Below, one piece after another: positions 19,083-28,134 of a stretch of DNA of 32,419 bases. Within the stretch, counting starts at the first letter, position 1; each line of letters begins with the position of its first letter. This DNA comes from Pirellula sp. (GTDB lineage Bacteria; Planctomycetota; Planctomycetia; Pirellulales; Pirellulaceae): the NCBI GenBank assembly GCA_025459275.1, contig JALOQW010000003.1, positions 1 through 32,419 on the forward strand. The letters run 5' to 3'. The position numbers and the translations under genes are program-made. The notes beneath the pieces were generated by a model that saw nothing but the letters and a program-made list of their open reading frames with translations, was not told where the DNA came from and ran no database searches.

Positions 19083-19532
19083 CTAAGCTCGCTTCGAGTC
19101 CTTCAGCAGGTCCCGAATCTCGACCAGGAGCTCCTGGTCCATCGTCAGTTTCGGGGCGGCAGGGGCCGCTGCTTCTTGTTTCCTGCTGCGAAGGATCCAG
19201 CCGAGGAACTTTTTGATGAATAGGAAGAGGGCCAAAGCGACGATCAAGAAGTTCACCACTTCGCTTAGGAAAAGTCCATAGGGGATTTTGCTACCTCCGA
19301 TCTCCGCCACCCAATCTTGATATCCGTTGTCCCCAGGGAGAATCGCCCCAATCAATGGCATCAGAATGTGCTTGACCAGCGAGTCGACAATTTTTCCAAA
19401 GGCTGCACCGATGATGACCCCGACAGCCAGATCGATGACGTTCCCTTTGAGCGCAAACGCTTTGAACTCATCGAACCAGGTCAACGCTTTTCCGGATGCT
19501 ACCGACGCAGCTCCACGCAGATCCTTGGACAT
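19083..19532 (-). CDS. mscL: large-conductance mechanosensitive channel MscL
   Basis: [48 protein letters not shown]...[15 protein letters not shown]. Confidence 0.95.
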   Translation of the reverse strand: MSKDLRGAASVASGKALTWFDEFKAFALKGNVIDLAVGVIIGAAFGKIVDSLVKHILMPLIGAILPGDNGYQDWVAEIGGSKIPYGLFLSEVVNFLIVALALFLFIKKFLGWILRSRKQEAAAPAAPKLTMDQELLVEIRDLLKDSKRA

Positions 19533-19679
19533 AACTTAACGCCTCCTGCAGATATGTTTCACGGATGTAACCGACTCGTGAGACTGAATTACGAAGAAAG
19601 TCGAGATTGCGCCAATCCCGATTCGTCGAACAGATAAAAACACCCTTGTTCAGGGCACCTAGATTACCTAATTCCTCTT

Positions 19680-20402
19680 GTGGCTGCGGTTCGGGCGTTC
19701 GTACATTTCCTCCCTATGTTGACGCCACGAAAACGAAATCTCGCTCTTAGCCGTCGGATGGCCCCATATGGGATCTGCGTTGCCATGTTGCTGGCAACCA
19801 GTTTAGGGTGTGTTCGAAAGCGATTGACGTTTCGGACCAACCCTGCCGGGGCCATGGTTTATGTGGACAAACAGCCGATCGGCCTGACACCGGTTTCCAC
19901 CAACTTCACGTACTATGGGACGCGAAGTATTGAAATTGTGAAGGACGGCTACCGAACCGAGAAATTTCTTCGCAAGATCCATCCACCTTGGTACGAAGTC
20001 CCACCTCTCGATTTTGTTTCCGAGACCCTTTGGCCATTCGAGCATCGTGATGAGCGGATTATCGACGTGCAAATGAGTCCCGAGTTGCCAATTCCCAACG
20101 AAGCTCTGATCGCAAGTGGTGAGCAGTTGCGGCTCCAGGCCAGCCAAGGGATCGCGGTCACTCCTCCACCACCTGCAGCAGGCGGTTTGACTCCGATCCT
20201 GGTTCCGGCCAACCCCGAAGTCCTTCCCAACCCAGCCATGACCGTTCCACCACCGGGTATGCTCCCTGCCCCAACGAGCAGCGGCCCCAGTTGGACCCCA
20301 GGCTCCTGGTTGCAAGGAATCTTCTTCCCTAATGGCGAGCCGCTTAGTGTCCCCTCCACTCAAGTGATGCCCGGCGGCGGGTTCCGACCTCCCAGTGAAT
20401 AA
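19680..20402 (+). CDS. PEGA-domain putative lipoprotein
   Basis: TSLGCVRKRLTFRTNPAGAMVYVDKQPIGLTPVSTNFTYYGTRSIEIVKDGYRT; Pro-rich C-terminus. ATG at 19716 (MLTPRK) may be the real start. Confidence 0.78.
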   Translation: MAAVRAFVHFLPMLTPRKRNLALSRRMAPYGICVAMLLATSLGCVRKRLTFRTNPAGAMVYVDKQPIGLTPVSTNFTYYGTRSIEIVKDGYRTEKFLRKIHPPWYEVPPLDFVSETLWPFEHRDERIIDVQMSPELPIPNEALIASGEQLRLQASQGIAVTPPPPAAGGLTPILVPANPEVLPNPAMTVPPPGMLPAPTSSGPSWTPGSWLQGIFFPNGEPLSVPSTQVMPGGGFRPPSE

Positions 20403-21273
20403 GCGCCTTGCCCTAGCGTGGATCCTTGTCATATCCAGTGGGTGCAACCCTTTGTCCCCGCGGCTGATTCCACCATCGAAACAAAACGTTGCACCGAAGT
20501 TGGCAGCGATGAATACAGAGCCTATCGAGAGAGGCTCCAATCGCCCGATATTGGATGCAGTGGGATGGGTCATTGGGATCCCGTCCAAGATTCTGTTATG
20601 GAATATCAACGTCGACAACCATCACATCACCGACGAGACCGAGGTTGCAATCCGAGAGTATCTGGCGGCCAACGAGCTTGGACATGTCAAAGTGCGGTTG
20701 AATCAATACCGGCCACTGGATGATTGGCGACGTTTGACCGCGAATGAGAGCGTCGCATGGCCTTGGCGGTACAGCTTCGGTGCCATCAGTGTTCTCGGAG
20801 AAACGCTCTTACCTGGCCGACTTCTCGGAGGGGATCACTTCAATCCGTACACGAACACGATTCATCTTTACAGTGACGTTCCAACCATCGCGTTGCATGA
20901 AGGGGCACATGCGAAGGATTTCGCACGTAGGGAGTATCCGGGAACTTACGCTGCCTTGTACGTTTTGCCGATTGTTCCGCTGTATCACGAATCGGTGGCG
21001 ACTTCCGATGTCATGGCGTATGTGGAAGCGATGGGGAGCGAGGAGTTGGCTCGCGAAGCCCACCACGTGTTGTATCCGGCTTACGGGACGTACGTCGGGG
21101 GGGCTCTAGGATTCGTTTTTCCTCCTGTTTCTGCCCCCCTTTATTACGGAAGCGTTTTGGGGGGGCATGTCGCAGGCCGCGTGAAATCGCGTAGAATCGC
21201 GAAGCTGCCGATGGACTCCGCCCCGACTTTGTCCACGCCGATTCTCTCCACACAGCCCCCAACCGACGATTAA
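20395..21273 (+). CDS. putative lipoprotein with HEGAH motif, function unknown
   Basis: VISSGCNPLSPR lipobox-like; NPYTNTIHLYSDVPTIALHEGAHAKDF; starts 8 nt before the end of the PEGA gene. Confidence 0.65.
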   Translation: MNKRLALAWILVISSGCNPLSPRLIPPSKQNVAPKLAAMNTEPIERGSNRPILDAVGWVIGIPSKILLWNINVDNHHITDETEVAIREYLAANELGHVKVRLNQYRPLDDWRRLTANESVAWPWRYSFGAISVLGETLLPGRLLGGDHFNPYTNTIHLYSDVPTIALHEGAHAKDFARREYPGTYAALYVLPIVPLYHESVATSDVMAYVEAMGSEELAREAHHVLYPAYGTYVGGALGFVFPPVSAPLYYGSVLGGHVAGRVKSRRIAKLPMDSAPTLSTPILSTQPPTDD

Positions 21274-21303
21274 AACCATCGATGGAACCCATCGATTGAC
21301 ATC

Positions 21304-22437
21304 ATGGCGAATTATCAAGTCCGACCTGTCGAGTCCCGAAGCGATCAACGGGAATTCATGCAGCTGATATGGCGTCTCTACCGAGGGGACCCAAACTGGA
21401 TCCCTCCGATCCGCAGCCACCAAATGGAGCTGGTTGGCTTCAAACCCCACCCGTTTTACGACCATAACAGATGCCAAGCCATGCTCTGCAGCAAGGATGG
21501 CGAGGTGGTGGGGCGAATCGTTGCCCTGATCGATCGCGGTCATAACCTACGTTATCAAGAAGCCCGAGGCTTCTTCGGTTTCTTCGAATGCATTAACGAT
21601 CGAGAGGCCGCGCACGCCTTGTTCAGTGCCGCTTGCCAATACCTGAAGGCCGAAGGGATGACCGATGTTCGCGGTCCATGCAACCCATCATTAAATTACG
21701 AGTTGGGGACGCTGGTTGAGGGATTTGATACACCTCCAACTTTCCTGATGACCTACAACCCGCCGTATCACGATGAATTGATACGTAGTTTCGGATTTGA
21801 AAAAGTCCAGGATCTGTATTCCTATGTCGGGGATATCAGCATGCTGGACACGATGGATCCAAAGATCATGAAGATGATGGAGCAGGTCAAGGACCGATTC
21901 AATATCAAGGTCCGGCCAGCCAGTCGGAAGAATTTTGCGGCCGACGTCGAGTTGTTTCTCAATATCTACAACCGGGCGTTGCAAGGAACCTGGGGATTCG
22001 TCCCGATGTCCGCTGCGGAAACGCGATTCGTCGGGGCTTCGCTCAAGTACTTGATCGATCCTGAAATCACCAGTGTTATCGAAGTCGACGGGGAACCGGT
22101 GGGAGTGGGTTTAGGCCTGATAGACTACAACCCGATCATCAAAAAAATCGATGGACGCCTGTTCCCCTTCGGAGCGCTGCGCCTGATGTGGGAACGAAAG
22201 AAAATCAAACGCATCCGACTCATCAGCACGAATGTCGTACCGGAATGGCAACGATGGGGGCTGGGATTGGTCCTCCTTAACCGGATGCTTCCGGATTGTC
22301 TGGCTCGCGGGATTACCGAGGCCGAGTTCTCTTGGGTCTTGGAAAGCAACCATCTTTCGCGTGGTTCGTTGGAGCGAGCGGGAGTCCCTCGAACTAAGAC
22401 GCATCGGGTCTACGACCGCAACCTCTCCGATCTTTAA
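21304..22437 (+). CDS. GNAT-fold N-acyltransferase-like protein
   Basis: QVRPVESRSDQREFMQLIWRLYRGDPNWIPPIR...VVGRIVALIDRGHN...ISTNVVPEWQRWGLGLVLLNRML...AEFSWVLESNHLSRGSLERAG. Confidence 0.65.
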   Translation: MANYQVRPVESRSDQREFMQLIWRLYRGDPNWIPPIRSHQMELVGFKPHPFYDHNRCQAMLCSKDGEVVGRIVALIDRGHNLRYQEARGFFGFFECINDREAAHALFSAACQYLKAEGMTDVRGPCNPSLNYELGTLVEGFDTPPTFLMTYNPPYHDELIRSFGFEKVQDLYSYVGDISMLDTMDPKIMKMMEQVKDRFNIKVRPASRKNFAADVELFLNIYNRALQGTWGFVPMSAAETRFVGASLKYLIDPEITSVIEVDGEPVGVGLGLIDYNPIIKKIDGRLFPFGALRLMWERKKIKRIRLISTNVVPEWQRWGLGLVLLNRMLPDCLARGITEAEFSWVLESNHLSRGSLERAGVPRTKTHRVYDRNLSDL

Positions 22438-22474
22438 TTTTCCCGGCTGGGCTCATACGAACGGAATGTCATTT

Positions 22475-22484
22475 GTGGTATACT
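22475..22484 (+). promoter_or_regulatory. possible extended -10 element (TGTGGTATACT) upstream of glgC
   Basis: TGNTATACT-like string in the long glgC leader; no convincing -35. Confidence 0.3.
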
Positions 22485-22642
22485 CGCGAAGGGCGATGTA
22501 AACGCTCTTAATATTCCTGCTGCGGCAAGGTATTCGCCGTCGATGTAGGAATCGGGTGAGATCGGGTTTTGGAGGGCCAAGTCTCCTTACGATGGGCAGT
22601 TAGTCCATCACGAAGAGATGTACTACGCGTTGGAGTAGCGTC

Positions 22643-23992
22643 ATGCGAGATGTACTGGCGGTGATTTTGGCAGGGGGCAAGGGGACTCGGCTGGAGCCCC
22701 TGACACGCGATCGCGCCAAACCTGCAGTCCCTTTTGGAGGCAGTTATCGCATTATCGATTTCGTGCTGTCTAACTGCCTCAACAGCGGCATTCGCAAGAT
22801 GCTGATGCTGACTCAGTACAAAGGCATGAGCCTCGATCGGCATGTGCATCTCGGGTGGAGCGATTTTTTTAGTCGCGAACTGGATGAGTTCATTGACATT
22901 CTCCCACCCCAGCAGCGGATCGATGAAAACTGGTATCAAGGGACGGCCGATGCCGTTTATCAGAACATCTATTCGATCGAACGGGACAAGCCAGAGTACA
23001 CGCTGATCCTGGCCGGGGATCACATTTACAAGATGAACTATGGAGTCATGGTCGATTTCCATCGCTCTGTGGGAGCAGACCTCACGATCGGCGCGTTGAG
23101 GGTCAAGCGGTCCGAAGCCACCGAGTTCGGCGTGATGCAGATTAACCAGGAATCACGCATTGTTGGGTTCCAGGAAAAGCCGCAAGACCCACAACCCATT
23201 CCGAACGACCCCGATTATGCATTGGCATCGATGGGCATCTACGTTTTCAACACACGGTTCCTGTTCGAGCAGTTGTGTGCGGACGCCAACGATCCGAAAA
23301 GCCACCACGACTTCGGCAAGAACATCATTCCTTCGAACATCCACCGATCGCGCGTGTTTGCGTTCCCGTTTCGGGACGAGAATAGGAAACGCGATGCCTA
23401 CTGGAGAGACGTCGGAACGCTCGATGCTTACTACGAAGCCAACATGGACCTTGTCAGTGTCGATCCGCTGCTGAATTTGTATGACTCCGCCTGGCCCATT
23501 CGAACCCATCAACCCAATCTTCCCCCTGCCAAATTCGTCTTCGGGGCTCAAGGGGATTCCGATCGAATGGGCGTTGCAATCGATTCGATCGTCTGTAGTG
23601 GAACAATCGTCAGTGGCGGTAGGGTTCAACACAGTGTTGTGGGCCCTCGTGTTCGAGTGAACTCCTACGCGCAGGTTTCAGATAGTATTTTGTTCGAGGG
23701 TGTGCAAGTCGGTCGCCATGCGAAAATCCGCCGGGCGATCATCGACAAGCATGTTCAGATTCCACCGGGATTCGAAATCGGCTATGACCTGGAACGCGAT
23801 CGCGCTCGTGGATTTACGGTTTCGCCTGGCGGGATCGTCACCATCGCCAAGACGGAAGATCTATCGATGATCCCTCCCTCGGATGGACTCACTTCCGTTT
23901 CATCCGATGGCTTGGTCCGCCAGCCCTATTACCATCGCTCTATCCCTGAAATGACGAGCGCAGACAACGCTCGAACTCGAGAAGCAACGTGA
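22643..23992 (+). CDS. glgC: glucose-1-phosphate adenylyltransferase
   Basis: VLAVILAGGKGTRLEPLTRDRAKPAVPFGGSYRIIDFVLSNCLNSGI, WYQGTADAVYQN, LAGDHIYKMNY, YWRDVGTLDAYYEANMDL. Confidence 0.96.
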   Translation: MRDVLAVILAGGKGTRLEPLTRDRAKPAVPFGGSYRIIDFVLSNCLNSGIRKMLMLTQYKGMSLDRHVHLGWSDFFSRELDEFIDILPPQQRIDENWYQGTADAVYQNIYSIERDKPEYTLILAGDHIYKMNYGVMVDFHRSVGADLTIGALRVKRSEATEFGVMQINQESRIVGFQEKPQDPQPIPNDPDYALASMGIYVFNTRFLFEQLCADANDPKSHHDFGKNIIPSNIHRSRVFAFPFRDENRKRDAYWRDVGTLDAYYEANMDLVSVDPLLNLYDSAWPIRTHQPNLPPAKFVFGAQGDSDRMGVAIDSIVCSGTIVSGGRVQHSVVGPRVRVNSYAQVSDSILFEGVQVGRHAKIRRAIIDKHVQIPPGFEIGYDLERDRARGFTVSPGGIVTIAKTEDLSMIPPSDGLTSVSSDGLVRQPYYHRSIPEMTSADNARTREAT

Positions 23993-25062
23993 ACCAAGCC
24001 CAAGTCCTGTATCTGATGACCGGTCTACTGTTTGGTACGACGTTATTGGCTATCGGGATGACTCTGGGCTACTGGATGGCGAAACGAAATGGTAGTGGCC
24101 GGTCGCACGACGGCGAATCCGGCAAGTTCGATCCGCGCGAGTTTTTGTCGATGGTTCGATCGATCGCCGATTGGACAAGCGACATTGCCGTGGATGTTTC
24201 GAAGTATCAATCGCAAATGCACCAATTGGCGGAATTGGCGCGAGAGCATTCCGGCAAGAACGCTGATGAGCTTCGCCCAATCCTGGATCAGATTCTTGTG
24301 GCGAATACCCAATTGCAATCGAGACTCGAGGCCGCCGAACGCAAGCTCGAAGAGCAAACCGGACAGTTAGAAGGCTATTTGTCAGAGGCTCGCACCGATG
24401 CACTGACTGGCTTGCCCAATCGCCGTGCATTTGATCACTGCATGGACGAGTTGTACGCCAAACATCTGCGAACGCATCAACCCTTGTCTCTTGTATTGAT
24501 AGACGTCGATCACTTTAAAAAGATCAATGACACCTACGGGCATTCGTCAGGTGACATCGTGTTGAAAAGTGTGGCTGCACATCTTGCAGGGTTCGCGAAG
24601 GAATGCCATCTCGTGGCACGCTACGGCGGTGAGGAGTTCGGCCTCATCTTTGCCGCACCTCGCCAGCAAGCAGCTGCAGTTGCCGAGCGCATTCGGGCTG
24701 TCGTGTCAGCTAGCCCCGTCGAAGCCGAAGGGAAAACGATCCGTGTGACCCTGAGTGCCGGCGTCGCACAACTTGCGACCGGCGAGCGACTTGGGGAGTT
24801 GTTCCGCAACAGCGACCAAGCCTTGTACAGTGCCAAAGAAAGCGGCCGAAACCGTGTTGTCGTGTTGGAAGGACAAGCAACCTCTGCCCATGCAACTCCA
24901 GGTTTCATGAAAACCGAAACACCCACACATGTTCTGAACGCCAGCAAGCAGGTTCGGTCCGTCGCGCCCGAGCATTCCGAGGAACTTTCGGAAGCCGACC
25001 AGATCGAAAATCGCGTGCTCGCCCACTTGGATCGATTGGTCCACGAAGAATCGCACCGGTAG
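23989..25062 (+). CDS. membrane-anchored GGDEF diguanylate cyclase
   Basis: N-terminal TM; DALTGLPNRRAFDHCMDEL, LIDVDHFKKINDTYGHSSGDIVLKSVA, ARYGGEEFGLIF; GTG start overlapping glgC stop by 4 nt. Confidence 0.93.
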   Translation: MNQAQVLYLMTGLLFGTTLLAIGMTLGYWMAKRNGSGRSHDGESGKFDPREFLSMVRSIADWTSDIAVDVSKYQSQMHQLAELAREHSGKNADELRPILDQILVANTQLQSRLEAAERKLEEQTGQLEGYLSEARTDALTGLPNRRAFDHCMDELYAKHLRTHQPLSLVLIDVDHFKKINDTYGHSSGDIVLKSVAAHLAGFAKECHLVARYGGEEFGLIFAAPRQQAAAVAERIRAVVSASPVEAEGKTIRVTLSAGVAQLATGERLGELFRNSDQALYSAKESGRNRVVVLEGQATSAHATPGFMKTETPTHVLNASKQVRSVAPEHSEELSEADQIENRVLAHLDRLVHEESHR

Positions 25063-25095
25063 CGAATCGGGAATAAGCCTTGCAGATCGCAGGCT

Positions 25096-26028
25096 TTGCG
25101 CTACCATACTGACGAGATGAGTGCGATCCCATTACCGAAATCTGCTTCCGTCGAACTTCCCTCGGACACCCCTGCGATGTCGCGAGGTCTTCAGGCTGCG
25201 TGGATGCTGGCGAAACGGGAGTGGATCCGGTTCTTTCGGCAACCATTCCGCGTCATTGCGGCACTGGGGCAGCCGATTCTGTTCTGGATCCTATTCGGAA
25301 CCGGCCTGCATGGTGCCTTTCGTGGTCCCGACGCGGGTTCGAGCTTCATGACCTATTTCTTGCCTGGCACGACCGCCTTGATTCTGTTGTTCACGGCCAT
25401 CTTCGCCACGATCTCGATCATTGAAGATCGCCGCGAAGGATTTTTGCAGGGCGTTCTCGTCGCCCCACCCGGACGATGGTCGATCGTCCTCGGGAAAGCC
25501 CTCGGCGGGTCTGCGATCGCTTGGGCACAAGCCAGTCTGTTTCTTGCCTTGGCCTGGTTATCTGGATCGATGTCCATAGGCTGGCATTGGATTCCCATGT
25601 TGGCCTTCCTGTTCATCGCCGCGATGGCGATCACATCTCTTGGAGTATTGTGCGCATGGCCTATGGAAAGCACGCAAGGTTACCACGCCATCATGAACCT
25701 GGTGTTGATGCCGATGTGGCTATTGAGTGGAGCGTTCTTTCCTATTCCCGCTTGGACAGCGGGACAACCGATCGGTCAGTCGGTGATGCATTGGATCATG
25801 GTCCTCAACCCAATGACCTACATCGTTGCAGGACTTCGCCAGCTTCTAGCGACCGGTCCAGCTTTGAGCAACACTGTCTCGAGCAACCCAATCTCGAGCA
25901 GCACTGACAACTCGTTTTGGAACGCTGGGATTGCACAATGTTGGTGGGTGACGTGTCTTTTTGCTGTCATCGCATTCGGTACAGCAGTATGGATGGTCCA
26001 AAGGCGACAACGAGGTGAGTTCCAATGA
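25096..26028 (+). CDS. ABC-2 type transporter permease
   Basis: Multiple TM segments; ILFWILFGTGLHGAF, MTYFLPGTTALILLFTAIFATISIIEDRREGFLQGVLVAPPGRWSIVLGKALGG. ATG at 25117 is a likely start. Confidence 0.85.
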   Translation: MRYHTDEMSAIPLPKSASVELPSDTPAMSRGLQAAWMLAKREWIRFFRQPFRVIAALGQPILFWILFGTGLHGAFRGPDAGSSFMTYFLPGTTALILLFTAIFATISIIEDRREGFLQGVLVAPPGRWSIVLGKALGGSAIAWAQASLFLALAWLSGSMSIGWHWIPMLAFLFIAAMAITSLGVLCAWPMESTQGYHAIMNLVLMPMWLLSGAFFPIPAWTAGQPIGQSVMHWIMVLNPMTYIVAGLRQLLATGPALSNTVSSNPISSSTDNSFWNAGIAQCWWVTCLFAVIAFGTAVWMVQRRQRGEFQ

Positions 26029-26747
26029 GTCGTAGCGGTTTTCGGGTCCTTGGAATCCTTTTGGGCCTGTTCGCTGGCACCATGGCCGCGATGGTTTCGA
26101 TCAATTATCGCCGGTCGCAACGGAATGGGTTGGATACCGCTACCACGTTGACGCCGGCGGAGTCTGGGAATACTGAATCGGAACTTTCCGATGAACCGGA
26201 GATCGATGCCCCGCCTCCCGATCCGGGCGATCGGCGACGTTTGGTCGAACTGAAGAATGCGGTGGAGAGCGAACCGAATTGGACTCGAAGTTTTTCGCTC
26301 ACGGAGCGCAGCGGACGAACCGTTCGGTCAGAAGACTTGTTGGGTGAGCCGTATGTCGTTTGCTTCTTCTTCACGACCTGCCCTGGGACCTGCAAACGGC
26401 AAAGTAGCGAAATGCGATTGCTGCAGTCCAAATTCAAGGACAAGCCGATCAAGCTGGTCAGTATTTCCGTGGATCCAGAAGTCGACACCCCTGAGGTCCT
26501 GACTCAGTACGCAGAGAACTTCAACGCTGACAAAGATCGTTGGCTGTTTCTGACTGGTTCCTTGGAGGAGATCGTGCGCGTTGGCACCGAGATGTTCTTT
26601 CTATCTGGAGTAGAACGTCGCGGCCATCCGGATCGGTTCTGCCTCGTCGATGCCAAAGGGGAGCTGGTTGGATCGTACGTTTGGCTCGAGCCCGAAGAAC
26701 GGCAACGTCTCGTCGAGCACATCGAGGAATTGCTCGCCACGAACTAG
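26025..26747 (+). CDS. SCO1/SenC family protein
   Basis: YVVCFFFTTCPGTCKRQSSEM (CxxxC), LVSISVDPEVDTPEVLTQYAENFNADKDRWLFLTG, distal H in RRGHPDRFCLVD; ATGA overlap with the permease. Confidence 0.9.
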   Translation: MSRSGFRVLGILLGLFAGTMAAMVSINYRRSQRNGLDTATTLTPAESGNTESELSDEPEIDAPPPDPGDRRRLVELKNAVESEPNWTRSFSLTERSGRTVRSEDLLGEPYVVCFFFTTCPGTCKRQSSEMRLLQSKFKDKPIKLVSISVDPEVDTPEVLTQYAENFNADKDRWLFLTGSLEEIVRVGTEMFFLSGVERRGHPDRFCLVDAKGELVGSYVWLEPEERQRLVEHIEELLATN

Positions 26748-26760
26748 CTGAAACTAGGAT

Positions 26761-28134
26761 CTAGCCGATACCGAATCCAGGCCGATACTCCTTGGTTAAC
26801 ATCGCGATCGCTTCGGCCGGGCCTTGCAAACGAAATGCCTCCGTGTCCCAGGTCAAGGTCTTGCCCGGAACCCGCGCGGCGATGTTGCCAAGCTGAACTG
26901 CTTCGGTCAAAGGCCCAGCATACTCAAAGCCATCGGTCGTCTTTTTACGATTGATCACCGCATCCACCCAGTCATGCCAGTGATTGGTCCCGAGACCGGT
27001 GTGAACCTGGTGGGTTACGTAATCTCCTTCCCGATACCACCTCGGTTCTCCCACATGCGGCAATACCAAGAAGAATCCATTTTCGTAAAGGAATAGTGAG
27101 CCGGCCCCGGGCAATTCGACCCCCGGCGGAAGTTTTGCCAGCCCGGCCGGCGGTTTGCGTCCCCCGTCGTACCATGTGACCTTCAGTTCCTTGTCGACGG
27201 TGTACTGAGTTCCAGGAAACATATACGTGATCGTCTCCGGTCCCGGCCAAACTTCGCGTGTGGTTCCCTCGTTCTCGGCGACGATCCGAGTCGGGGCCGT
27301 CAACTGCAACGCGGTAAAAACGGGATCGAGGATGTGACAACCAAAATCCCCCAAGGCACCGGAACCAAAATCCTGCCAATCCCGCCATTTGAAAGGGTGA
27401 TAGACATCCGCAGCAAACGGTCGCCATGGCGCTGCCCCTAACCATAGATCCCAATGCACGCTAGCGGGCACAGATGCTTCCGAAGGGCGATCGGTACGGT
27501 TGCAGTATTGTCGACCTTGCACACCGACCCACGAGTGAACTTCGATTACCTTTCCCCCTACGTCTCGTCTATCCTGAATCATCTTCACAGCAGCGCGGTA
27601 CTCGTTCGCTGAATGGATCTGGTTCCCCATTTGCGTGGTCAGATCTTTCTTAGTAGCCAGCAGTCGCATTTGCCGTGCTTCCCAGACCGTATGCGTTAAC
27701 GGCTTTTGGCAATAGATATGCTTCCCCATGTTCATGGCCATCATGGCGATGGGAGCATGCATGTGATCGGGAGTGGAAACGACGACTGCATCGACGCGAT
27801 CTCCCAACTCCGTCAGCATTTCGCGGTAATCGAAGAAATGCTTCACACCCGGATAAGCTTTATCGACTTCGTTGAAACGAGACTCATCGATGTCGCAGAA
27901 GCCGACGAATTTCACTTTCGAGTGCGAACCAATGGCGGAGATATCCGACCAGCCCATGCCATTGCACCCGACTCCGGCCACATGCAGTTCCTGGTCACGA
28001 TGCTTCGCCCGCAGGATGCCTGGAACTCCTAACACAGCTGCCCCCGCAGCCGCTGATCGCCCGATCCATGTTCGCCGATCCCAATTCACCGTATTTTTCA
28101 TGCTCATGGTCTCCTTGCATCGATTGTCGCTCAT
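26761..28134 (-). CDS. Gfo/Idh/MocA family oxidoreductase with Tat-like signal
   Basis: RRTWIGRSAAAGAAVLG twin-arginine start; VAGVGCNGMG, VDAVVVSTPDHMHAPIAMMAMNMGKHIYCQKPLTHTVWEAR. Confidence 0.92.
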   Translation of the reverse strand: MSDNRCKETMSMKNTVNWDRRTWIGRSAAAGAAVLGVPGILRAKHRDQELHVAGVGCNGMGWSDISAIGSHSKVKFVGFCDIDESRFNEVDKAYPGVKHFFDYREMLTELGDRVDAVVVSTPDHMHAPIAMMAMNMGKHIYCQKPLTHTVWEARQMRLLATKKDLTTQMGNQIHSANEYRAAVKMIQDRRDVGGKVIEVHSWVGVQGRQYCNRTDRPSEASVPASVHWDLWLGAAPWRPFAADVYHPFKWRDWQDFGSGALGDFGCHILDPVFTALQLTAPTRIVAENEGTTREVWPGPETITYMFPGTQYTVDKELKVTWYDGGRKPPAGLAKLPPGVELPGAGSLFLYENGFFLVLPHVGEPRWYREGDYVTHQVHTGLGTNHWHDWVDAVINRKKTTDGFEYAGPLTEAVQLGNIAARVPGKTLTWDTEAFRLQGPAEAIAMLTKEYRPGFGIG

